Positions 1 to 7,076 of a stretch of DNA of 7,306 nt are shown here, piece by piece; within the stretch, counting starts at the first letter, position 1, and the number at the start of each line of letters is the position of its first letter. Origin of the DNA: Dehalococcoidia bacterium (lineage in GTDB: Bacteria; Chloroflexota; Dehalococcoidia; UBA3495); the NCBI GenBank assembly GCA_002730485.1, contig PCAH01000204.1, forward strand, positions 1-7,306. The letters are read 5' to 3'. The translations under genes and the position numbers were made by a program. The notes under the pieces were generated by a model. It was not told where the DNA came from and made no database searches. It saw only the letters and a list, made by a program, of their open reading frames with translations.

Positions 1-1038
1 GCGAGCACAAGTACAACTTCTTCAATGCTGTTACGTGCGCTGACCCAGACTCGCCGCGGTGGCACGGCTACGAGATCCTGGAGCACTCGGAGAACTGGAA
101 GCACTACAACGGCGGCCTCAACCGCCTCGGCGACGTGCTCCCACACGTGGAGGAGGCGAACCACGCCTTCGACCGCGAGAACCCACTCGACGTGAGGAAC
201 CAGTTCCACATCGAGGAGCTCCTGTCCTTCTTCAGCGACAAGCTGCCGAACCGCGAGGACCTCCTGCAGACGGCGCCCCCCGCGTACCGCTACCTTCCCT
301 GGGCGCTCGGCAACCCCGACATGGAGCGCGCGCACCCGTGGGCGCCCGGACGCGGCGACTGGGCGTGCAAGCTCGGGGAGTGCGCGTCGCCGCTCCCATG
401 GGAAGACGACCGGCGTAACGGGGGGCGCGCGGACTCGGACGACGACGACGACGCGCAGACCGGCGTGCCCAAGCCGTGCGCCGAGAGCCCGGCCGGCGCG
501 GGTTCGAGCCCCTTCGGGAGCCTCTCGGCGAACAGGTCGCAGGATGACTCGCCGATCGTCAAGAAGCCGCGCACGGGGGGTGCGCCGCCCCCGCGGCGCC
601 TCGCGACGGTCCTCGACGAGGCGGAGGACGAGGAGGACATGCATGAGGTGCATGAACCCTCAAAAATCTCAAGAAACTCCCACCCCCGCACACTGCCCAC
701 GAACATACCCTACGCATTTCCCGCCCAAAACCGTGCCTTCCCCACGCATACCCCCGATTCACACTTAGCTCGCATACTGCACCATTATTCAGGTGGAGGA
801 TGACGAGGACGACCTCAACTCCGCGGACCTCGAGGCCGAGGCGGAGATGGAGGCGCAGTGGGAGTCGTACCGGTCGATCCCACAAACGGTCGTGCACGCG
901 AACCAGCAGGCGCACTACTACGCGCACGGCTTCTCTCAGGGCGCGAACGAGGAGGACGGCGGCGCCGCCTCGGGCTCGGACACGGACGACGACGACCCCA
1001 TCCCGAACCCCTTCTCGGACTCGACCGGCGACTTCTAG
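1..1038 (+). CDS. Unknown protein with acidic C-terminal tail; 5'-partial, probably spliced (exons 1-647 and 793-1038)
   Basis: The reading frame is open from base 3 with no stop to the window edge, so the N-terminus lies outside; an internal ATG should not be taken as its start. Exon 1 gives 215 residues to base 647 and exon 2 gives 81 more before TAG at 1036-1038, in a different frame, joined if bases 648-792 are an intron. The first 130 or so residues look folded, rich in W, H, Y and N, with motifs such as RWHGYEILEHSENW and HIEELLSFFSDKL. The rest is low-complexity: a run of aspartates (about 436-455), a basic KKPRT patch (561-575) that could be a nuclear localisation signal, then acidic stretches on both sides of the junction, which supports that they belong together. 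Codons are extremely GC-rich (48 of 60 bases in 301-360). I do not recognise the family. It converges on the - strand genes and shares the CTAG at 1035-1038 with the last of them. Confidence 0.72.
648..792 (+). other. Probable spliceosomal intron
   Basis: The segment starts GTGCAT after GAG and ends ATTATTCAG before GTGGAG, so it obeys the GT-AG rule. It is 145 nt long, and removing it joins the reading frame ending at 647 to the frame starting at 793, continuing one acidic sequence (EDEEDMHE then VEDDEDDL). Its base use differs sharply from both flanks: it is C- and A-rich and poor in G, while the exons are about three-quarters GC. Without splicing the upstream frame would run through a non-acidic stretch and stop at 801-803, leaving the downstream 82 codons without a good start. 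The donor is not a strong consensus beyond GT, and a frameshift between two copies of an indel is the alternative. Confidence 0.68.
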
Positions 1039-1391
1039 GCGACCTCGAGCGCCTTCTTCTCGATCCTCATCTTCGGCCACACGATCCCCGCCTCGCTGAG
1101 CGCCTTCTTCATGAGCGTCGTGAACTTGGGCTTGTCGATGCTCACCTTCTGCTCGCTCTCCATGGACACGACACACCTGCCCACGACCCCATCCACCTCG
1201 TCACACACCACTTCGCACTCGGAATGACAGCTAGTGAGCTCTGCACCGCGTGTAAGCGTCTTGATAGCCTCGGAGTCAGTTAGAATCGTGTAAAAGCATG
1301 TTTTAAGCGCGTCGGCTTGCTCCACGTACTGCTCCGCGCCCGGGTCGTGCTTCGAGACCACGCCGATGTAGAAGATCACCTTGTTACTCAT
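1035..1391 (-). CDS. Unknown 118-residue cysteine-containing protein
   Basis: ATG at 1391-1389 to TAG at 1037-1035. It begins MSNKVIFYIGVVSKHDPGAE, has five cysteines at about residues 32, 55, 59, 63 and 73, and ends in a lysine-rich segment. There is no signal peptide or membrane segment, so it is probably a soluble intracellular protein. The C55-x3-C59-x3-C63 cluster with a nearby histidine (H56) could bind metal, but this is only inference. The start is set by its neighbour: the ATG overlaps the stop of the upstream gene as ATGA, which suggests coupled translation from one transcript. Its stop is embedded in the same CTAG as the stop of the convergent + strand gene. I recognise no family. 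Codon use is GC-leaning, like the flanking genes. Confidence 0.7.
   Translation of the reverse strand: MSNKVIFYIGVVSKHDPGAEQYVEQADALKTCFYTILTDSEAIKTLTRGAELTSCHSECEVVCDEVDGVVGRCVVSMESEQKVSIDKPKFTTLMKKALSEAGIVWPKMRIEKKALEVA
1381..1390 (-). repeat. Junction decamer TGAGTAACAA, copy A
   Basis: On the - strand the sequence TGAGTAACAA begins with the TGA stop of the membrane-protein gene and contains the first codons of the next gene (ATGAGTAACAAG). An identical decamer sits on the stop codon of the giant HUH gene. It could be a translation-coupling or RNA-processing signal, or chance; the coding constraint here is only three codons. Confidence 0.45.
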
Positions 1392-1744
1392 TCGAGCACT
1401 TCGATTACAGTGGGTCTAGAAAAAGCATACACGAGTAGGCCGCCGATTGCGACCCCGAGACCGAGCGCGGCGCCGAGCGCGTTGAACATAGCGAGGGGAT
1501 CCGAATCAAAAGTGGACGCGCTCGGGAGCTCGCAACCACGGCCGCAGCAGGGTAGTGGGACGGGCTCTGTCCAGTCCCCGGGGCCCATCGCCGGCTGCCG
1601 GTGCGGCTTGATGGGTTCGGAAGGCAGCGAAAGCTCCTCGCGACTTGGGGGCGGCGGCGTGTAGATCGGGACGATCTCGCTTACGAGCTCGGTCCTCGTT
1701 GGCGTCGGGTGAGGTTCGATTGTGCTATTGAACGTGGGCTCCAT
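1388..1744 (-). CDS. Small proline-rich protein with one C-terminal transmembrane segment
   Basis: ATG at 1744-1742 to TGA at 1390-1388, 118 residues. Residues 1-80 are proline-rich and hydrophilic (for example PHPTPTRTE and IYTPPPPSREE) with a CCGRGC cluster at 66-71. Residues about 84-108 form one glycine- and alanine-rich hydrophobic helix (GAALGLGVAIGGLLVYAF), followed by only about ten residues. There is no N-terminal signal peptide, so the layout is that of a tail-anchored membrane protein with the proline-rich part facing the cytosol. Glycine spacing in the helix would allow helix packing or oligomerisation. In a virus this could be a minor virion or membrane-remodelling protein; in a transposon it would be unexpected. 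It starts 33 bases after the giant HUH gene in the same frame, and overlaps the next gene by four bases. No family recognised. Confidence 0.72.
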   Translation of the reverse strand: MEPTFNSTIEPHPTPTRTELVSEIVPIYTPPPPSREELSLPSEPIKPHRQPAMGPGDWTEPVPLPCCGRGCELPSASTFDSDPLAMFNALGAALGLGVAIGGLLVYAFSRPTVIEVLE

Positions 1745-1781
1745 GTCGTTGGTACTCCAGAGTCAGAAGATTGTTACTCAC
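1725..1781 (-). other. Candidate in-frame 57-nt intron across the giant gene / membrane gene junction
   Basis: On the - strand a donor GAG followed by GTGAGT overlaps the giant gene's stop codon, with a CTGAC branch-like sequence (1767-1763) and an acceptor TTCAATAG ending at 1725. Removing these 57 bases deletes both in-frame TGA codons and the small gene's ATG, and joins the two proteins in frame so that the giant nuclease would gain the C-terminal membrane anchor. The donor is strong; the acceptor is ordinary. The ordinary reading, two separate genes, stays more likely. Confidence 0.25.
1771..1780 (-). repeat. Junction decamer TGAGTAACAA, copy B
   Basis: Identical to the decamer at 1381-1390 and again starting with the stop codon of a gene, here the TGA of the giant HUH gene. 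It also forms most of a consensus 5' splice site (GAG then GTGAGTAAC) when read from 1784. A related GAGTAA followed by TTCTGA occurs at the stop of the first HUH gene (about 7083-7071). Confidence 0.45.
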
Positions 1782-4700
1782 CTCGCGGGCGGCCCAGCGC
1801 GCGTGCGAAGGTTCTCCATAATGCTCGGGGTTGCGCTCTTCCGGACGTACGCGGCCATAACCTCCTGCCAGTTGTCGGTCGGCCAGAGACGGATGTCCAC
1901 GTAGGGGTTCTCGTTGTCCCCGTAGAAGGGGAGACCGCCCGCGTCCAGGAGCTTGAACTCGCCCACGCTCCCCAAATCCTGGTCCGGACTCGCGCCGAGT
2001 CCCTTAAACATGCTCTCGAACATGACCTTCATCCTGTACGTGTCGAGTTGCACGTAGCTGAAGTGGTTCACAGTCAGGATTAGGTGGAAGTGTGGGTGGT
2101 GCAGAGTCGGGCCGATCTCGATGCCCGCGTCCACGTCGACCGAGTCGACGTGAGTATCATAGTTGTCGTGTTGGTAACTGCTTTTGGACATCCCCACAGG
2201 TGTCGCTCCACCATAGAACAGAGTCCCCTCCTTTTTTGCACCCTTAATTGGCACGTAGCGCTTCGCGGAGATGATGTCTGGCTTCGAGGTGTTTTCAGAC
2301 TCGAGCTTCATCCCAAAGAGTAGGAGTTCACATAGTGTGCGGTCGTTACCAAAGACCTTACGCACTGCATCCCCCATCTTGGTCATAATAAGGTGCGCCT
2401 CGTCGTTGCTCGTTACCGCGCGGTGCAGCGAGTAGGTGATAAAGAGGCGACTCTGCTTGAGTTGGCGCGTCTGGGACTCGTGTGCCATCTTAAAGGGCGC
2501 ACTCGTCCGCCCGTCGCGTCGCCCAGCCAGAACATACCCATCGCCTCTCCATTGGTGAGTACTCGCAACCGTCTTCCATTTAGCCTCCCCACGGCGCGCG
2601 AGGACTGGGCCGGTCCTATCGGGTTGTTTATTGTAGAGGTAGACCACCTCCTCATAATCTTCTTTAAACTGCCGCTTCGAAACGCTCGTCCCTTTGAGTG
2701 GTTGGTAGGTCAAAAGGCGCAGACAGTTGTTGTACTTGCTCAATGGTGGCCTGCTCCCTTCGTACTGGTGTTTTGCAGTCTCGAATGCATAGGCGCGCTC
2801 CTCGACGCGTCGGAAGTCCGGGTCAAACTTCTTCTTGTGTGCCGTCGGGTCCTTATGGTACTCTAATTGGCCGACTCGGTATTGCATGTCGTGTAGAGCA
2901 TGCAGAAGTGTGTGGTTGAGCTTAGTTTCGCCATTCAGAGTGTAATTAAGACTCTGCCACGTCACGTTCTCATCACGGCGCTTTCCCTTGGTCCACGCGT
3001 TCATGAGCTCCAAAATCTTGTTTAAATGCTCCAACTGCTTGTTCCGGTGGCTATCCTCCTTTAGTAGATCACCCTCACTTGCACGCCCACGCTTACGGCT
3101 CTGGAAGTAGCTTTGTGTACTTAGATCCACGCTCGTGACCTTGGTAATCCCCATACCATCCGTGTTCGTCAAGTCCCTGCAAGTGCTTTGGTTGAGGTGT
3201 TGCTCCAAAACGTCCATATGCGCCTGGAAGACGAGCTCAAAGCGTGTACCGTACGAAGCCCGGAGAGCTACGCGGTTTCCCCCGACCATAAAGCGGGGGT
3301 CGAACTTCCCATCATCTGCATTTGATCCCGGAACCACCAAGTCAGCAACGGAGCTCCACCAAGTCCGCATTCGCTTTCGCATTCGAAACGCCGCGACGGC
3401 TTGGTCACCTGCTCGCGCATTCTTCCGCTGCCCTGCGGCTGCACCCGGATCGATTTGCACTATCTCCTTGACGTTGCGCTTAAGCAGCCCGGGCGCAAAC
3501 TCTAGGGTCGCTGCACAGTCCCTGCAGCAGTTCGTGTAGCGCGTGCACCTCTGCAACTTGTAGTCGGTCATCCCAAAGCGCACTTTTGCCGCGCCTATGT
3601 CCATGCGCCCTTGCACTGGGAGGTCGACGCCAGGGACTTTTGAGATGTATACACCTTCACGGCCTTCGTGGTACATGTTCCCAATCGTCTTGCGGAACGT
3701 CAATGGACCCTTCCCACTTTGAAATGCCTTGACTTGCCCCCTTTTCCTATTACTACCCGTCCCCTGCATTACCTGCTTCGTTGTGCGGTACTGTAGCTCG
3801 AGTTTCATCGGGTTCGTGGCCGGTGGGTCCTTTATTCGGAACCTATGAGTTTCCCAGTTGTGGTACAGAGCTGCATCACCCCCGGGCTGGAGTGGCTCGA
3901 CTGGGCGCGCAGTGTTACGCGCCTGCGCAACCTCTTGCCCACCCCAGAAGGCGCTGTCGTGGAAGGGTTGTGGTGCACGATTACCTTCAGTGGGTCCAAT
4001 GTTGTGAAGCCAGTACAGGTGAGGGTAGTGGAAGGTGCCATCCTCGCTATTATGGTAAGCATGGTACTCTGTCTTGTACTCAAAGAATGGGCGTCCGCAG
4101 CGAGTACACCCCTCAGAGTACGTCTCCCCGTCCTCAAAGTAAGAGTTGCGCGCCTGGTAGGGTAGGTATTGGTAGGACCACGGCGACTGCACCCACTCGC
4201 GAATGGTCATCTTCGTCTCGACGAAATCCACGGAGAACTTGTCCTTTGGCTTCTCCTTCTGTTGCGGTCCCCACTGCGGAGCGCTCTTCTTCAGTGCAGC
4301 ACGCGGATGCGTCCGGAACACGGGCTTTACTATGTTCTTGAGCCCGAGTCGAGCGGTGGTCTCGGGCACCTTTGGGCGCTGGTACTGGCCACCACCCTCC
4401 GTAATCCAGAGCCCTTTGACCATGCCTTCACGCTTCTTCGCCGCACTCATCCCGTTTGCACCGGTTGACAATGCCCCACTGTCATCAAAGTAGATGGCAA
4501 TGATTCGACGCATGTGCTCTCTTCCACGCTCCTTTAGTCCTGCGGGTAGACTAGCATACTCGCGCAACTTGTAGAAGTTCAGTGGCAAATCTAGGATGAG
4601 CTTTCCACTATCTGCGAGTCGGTCAGTGCACTCCACGCCTTCGCTTGGATCAGCTCTGGTGTCATCTGCCACGAACTCCGTCTCCACTGTCCGCGCGAAC

Positions 4701-7054
4701 CCGATGCGCATTGCGACGCTTTCAATCTGCTTTGGCTCGTCACCATCGCGTAGAAATAGGTTCGAGACGTTCCCATAGAGCTCGCGGTACTTCTCGACCA
4801 TCTCTTTGGTCTGTAACTTCTTGAAACAAAAGAAGGATTGTGGGCGCATGTAGAGGTGCCGCGGAGGCCATGGCTGCTCCGACTCGTTGTTCCAGTGCTC
4901 ATTCAGTGCGCCGTCCTTTGCCCGCCTTGCCGATCCGGGTGGGAGGGGGTTGCGCAGGAGGTCTACCGCGCGCCGTTTCGCGTGCTCCTCCTGTTGCTTC
5001 TTACTCATTCCTTCAACTGTCGAAGCGTAGTCTTCGTCCTCTTGGTTGTAGTCCACGTTCCCGGCACCCATTCCCGCTAAAATAGTGGTCAGTTCGTCGG
5101 GCTCGGTTCCATTTAACTGCCGCTCAATTGACATGTCAGTCTCCGGTTGTGCTGGGGCCTCCTCACCAGTTTCGGCGGGCTGGGGCGCGGGGTCAGGCAG
5201 TGGGATTGCGCCAGGAGGGACATCGAGCACTTCGGGCTCGTCATCGTCCTCTTCGCCATACTCTACCGCCTCATCGTCTTCATCGTCCGGCGCCGCGGCC
5301 TGCACGCTAGCGACCTGCGGCGCGACTTGTGGTGCAGAACTGTCGAAGTCGCGCATGTTCTCGCGATACTTTTGCTGTCTAGTCATGTATCTCCCCCTCG
5401 GATCTTCCGGGACGTTATGCAGCAGCGCAAACTCCTGGCGCGTTACGCGCTTATTCTCCAATGGGGCTTGCAGTAAGTCCATGAAGTTAACCACATCTTT
5501 AGCTAGTCCTAGCTTGACGAATCGCGGGAAGTTCTGGTACACATGTAGACCACCACCGGAACCAACGATCTGCAGTGGTACTTTTGAGTGTCTCTCACCA
5601 CTCTTTAACGTCTCAGTGCCAGCAGTCTGCGTCTCGCAGTGTGGGAAAATCCATAGTGCCGATGCAGGACGCCACCCACAAGCTTGCACGACCTTACCAT
5701 ACCCATCAACGTCGTACGCGTCATAATGCGCAATGTCCCCAAAGACCCGCTTGTACTCCTTTGCGCGGAGCGTCCAATTCTCCGGCGCTGTACCAACGTG
5801 GGCTGCACCGCGCGGGGCCTGCTGTGGCACTTTCGGGCGCAATTCGATGCGGCGCGCCTTCTCCACGGCATTCGTGATCTCTTCCGAGTGGACAGGCGAC
5901 ACGAGCATGAGTAAGTTCTCTACTGCATCCGCTTTGTCCTTAGCCTGTAAACCGGAGCGATTTGCACCCTCATCCCCTCCAGTAAACTCTGACGACTTGT
6001 TGGTTGGGTACGCTAACATGTCATAAGCGTAGAACGGCTTCTTGCGCAACTTAGGGAACTTGAACCCTCTGGCACCCCCCAAGTACCCAGGACTAACCAG
6101 GCCACCCCCACCTTCTGCTTGCACAAGCAGTCCATCGCCATTATTGTCGAGGTACTCTTTAGTTGTTGGTAATGGTTCATAAACGCGCAACTCGTTCCCC
6201 TCCCATACGTAGTTGGGGTTTGGTGAGCGCATGCGTACCCGTACCCTATGCTTGTCGTAGTCGACGAGCTGCACCCAGTTACGCGCCGCCTCGTCGCATT
6301 TGGGGTAGAAATAGAGCCCATAGACTGCTGCCATGCGGTTGCCCATCGAGACGTGCCCACTCTTGCCCAAATCCTTTGTCTCCTTAACGCCCGGGAAGCG
6401 TTGAGTGTCGTAGTTCTTCGGCCTACCACCTGTACTAATTGTCTGCAGCCCCGTTGCCTGCCACCAATTGAAACAGCTGAAGGGCACACTGTACTTATTG
6501 ACCTGACTGCGCATGAAGCTGCAGCCGTCGGTTTGCGGATCACCGAGGTCATAATAGGCACACTCTTGCTCGCGACCACCACTGTAACCGTCCCAGCCAC
6601 CCGAGCGCTCGGCTTCATAGTGGCCAGCGTACTTACTCATGTACGTAACATCCCACGTCTTCTCGTCACTGTGCCCACCGCCACCCTCCTTGCTTTTAAT
6701 GCGGTTAAACTCGCCACCCCTCGCTTTGCCGGGTTCGGGGTAGTAGCTGGTACTCAGTGCACTCATCTTCCAATTATCCCCAAAGTTCTGGTGTGAAGCG
6801 CGTGGTGGGTAGCCCGTCCAAGGGGTTTTGGACGAATATTCGTTGTCCCCACCGAGGTTAAAGTGCATGAGGCGTTGAAAGCGCTCGCCTCCGTCTGATT
6901 CTGTCGGGTCGTATAGTGTACAGGCACACCACGCCTCAAAACTCATGAGCTCGGCACCCTTCCATACACTCTCCTGTTTCCAGTTTGGGTGATTACTGGG
7001 CTTCTTTGCATTTTTGAACTGACCTAGGGGGATGTGACCTAAGAACTCCGGCAT
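1778..7054 (-). CDS. Giant protein with C-terminal HUH (Rep-type) endonuclease domain
   Basis: An uninterrupted frame of 1758 codons from the first ATG (7054-7052) to TGA at 1780-1778; a GTG four codons earlier is less likely as a start in a eukaryote. The C-terminus carries, in order, a motif I-like FITYS (from residue 1538), the metal site HFH (1655-1657) in a hydrophobic strand HFHLILTV, and the motif III-like YVRK (Y1736, K1739). In HUH endonucleases the histidines bind a divalent metal and the tyrosine nicks one DNA strand and stays linked to its 5' end, starting rolling-circle replication or transposition. The preceding 1500 residues are unrecognised: an aromatic, glycine-rich region (1-580), an acidic linker (about 589-610), CTRC (C983, C986), a second cysteine cluster with CRDC (C1177, C1180), basic patches such as RKRGR, and a short leucine-rich helix near 1335-1355. 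No Walker A helicase motif is seen. The length is far above a usual Rep protein. Codon use changes sharply near base 2150. Confidence 0.85.
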   Translation of the reverse strand: MPEFLGHIPLGQFKNAKKPSNHPNWKQESVWKGAELMSFEAWCACTLYDPTESDGGERFQRLMHFNLGGDNEYSSKTPWTGYPPRASHQNFGDNWKMSALSTSYYPEPGKARGGEFNRIKSKEGGGGHSDEKTWDVTYMSKYAGHYEAERSGGWDGYSGGREQECAYYDLGDPQTDGCSFMRSQVNKYSVPFSCFNWWQATGLQTISTGGRPKNYDTQRFPGVKETKDLGKSGHVSMGNRMAAVYGLYFYPKCDEAARNWVQLVDYDKHRVRVRMRSPNPNYVWEGNELRVYEPLPTTKEYLDNNGDGLLVQAEGGGGLVSPGYLGGARGFKFPKLRKKPFYAYDMLAYPTNKSSEFTGGDEGANRSGLQAKDKADAVENLLMLVSPVHSEEITNAVEKARRIELRPKVPQQAPRGAAHVGTAPENWTLRAKEYKRVFGDIAHYDAYDVDGYGKVVQACGWRPASALWIFPHCETQTAGTETLKSGERHSKVPLQIVGSGGGLHVYQNFPRFVKLGLAKDVVNFMDLLQAPLENKRVTRQEFALLHNVPEDPRGRYMTRQQKYRENMRDFDSSAPQVAPQVASVQAAAPDDEDDEAVEYGEEDDDEPEVLDVPPGAIPLPDPAPQPAETGEEAPAQPETDMSIERQLNGTEPDELTTILAGMGAGNVDYNQEDEDYASTVEGMSKKQQEEHAKRRAVDLLRNPLPPGSARRAKDGALNEHWNNESEQPWPPRHLYMRPQSFFCFKKLQTKEMVEKYRELYGNVSNLFLRDGDEPKQIESVAMRIGFARTVETEFVADDTRADPSEGVECTDRLADSGKLILDLPLNFYKLREYASLPAGLKERGREHMRRIIAIYFDDSGALSTGANGMSAAKKREGMVKGLWITEGGGQYQRPKVPETTARLGLKNIVKPVFRTHPRAALKKSAPQWGPQQKEKPKDKFSVDFVETKMTIREWVQSPWSYQYLPYQARNSYFEDGETYSEGCTRCGRPFFEYKTEYHAYHNSEDGTFHYPHLYWLHNIGPTEGNRAPQPFHDSAFWGGQEVAQARNTARPVEPLQPGGDAALYHNWETHRFRIKDPPATNPMKLELQYRTTKQVMQGTGSNRKRGQVKAFQSGKGPLTFRKTIGNMYHEGREGVYISKVPGVDLPVQGRMDIGAAKVRFGMTDYKLQRCTRYTNCCRDCAATLEFAPGLLKRNVKEIVQIDPGAAAGQRKNARAGDQAVAAFRMRKRMRTWWSSVADLVVPGSNADDGKFDPRFMVGGNRVALRASYGTRFELVFQAHMDVLEQHLNQSTCRDLTNTDGMGITKVTSVDLSTQSYFQSRKRGRASEGDLLKEDSHRNKQLEHLNKILELMNAWTKGKRRDENVTWQSLNYTLNGETKLNHTLLHALHDMQYRVGQLEYHKDPTAHKKKFDPDFRRVEERAYAFETAKHQYEGSRPPLSKYNNCLRLLTYQPLKGTSVSKRQFKEDYEEVVYLYNKQPDRTGPVLARRGEAKWKTVASTHQWRGDGYVLAGRRDGRTSAPFKMAHESQTRQLKQSRLFITYSLHRAVTSNDEAHLIMTKMGDAVRKVFGNDRTLCELLLFGMKLESENTSKPDIISAKRYVPIKGAKKEGTLFYGGATPVGMSKSSYQHDNYDTHVDSVDVDAGIEIGPTLHHPHFHLILTVNHFSYVQLDTYRMKVMFESMFKGLGASPDQDLGSVGEFKLLDAGGLPFYGDNENPYVDIRLWPTDNWQEVMAAYVRKSATPSIMENLRTRAGPPAR
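1838..2446 (-). other. HUH endonuclease domain of the giant protein (motifs I to III)
   Basis: Motif I-like LFITYS is encoded at about 2446-2429, the HFH metal-binding motif at 2092-2084, and the YVRK catalytic motif at 1849-1838. Between HUH and tyrosine lies the pattern PYVDIRLWP followed by DNWQEVMAAY, matching the companion gene (PYVHVKLLP, SDWATIMRQY). A single tyrosine in the motif makes this a Y1-type enzyme, as in Rep proteins of circular ssDNA viruses and in one class of eukaryotic HUH transposons. The stretch between motif I and HUH is long, about 115 residues, which is unusual for small viral Reps. The assignment rests on motifs and on the paralogue alignment; motif I is the least certain. 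Confidence 0.75.
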
Positions 7055-7076
7055 GGTTTTATACACGAGTTCAGAA

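Noticed and set aside
290..1176. Long open frames on the - strand opposite the + strand gene.
   Set aside because: They are rich in R, G and S as expected for the complement of GC-rich coding DNA, cross the probable intron, and show no motif.
1755..1781. A 27-nt version of the in-frame intron at the end of the giant gene.
   Set aside because: It would be far below the usual minimum size for spliceosomal introns and its acceptor (TGGAG) is poor; the 57-nt alternative is better.
3745..3756. CCTATTACTAC, resembling the nicking nonanucleotide NANTATTAC of circular ssDNA virus origins.
   Set aside because: The required A at the second position is missing, there is no flanking stem, and it lies within the giant coding sequence.
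5085..5726. A 213-codon + strand open frame opposite the giant gene.
   Set aside because: It is serine-rich because it mirrors the acidic linker codons on the other strand; the - strand protein has recognisable motifs and a far longer frame.
7057..7063. TATAAAA on the - strand three bases before the giant gene's ATG.
   Set aside because: A TATA box normally lies some 25-30 bases before the transcription start, so this one would place the start inside the coding region. It could serve an internal start, but nothing else supports that.
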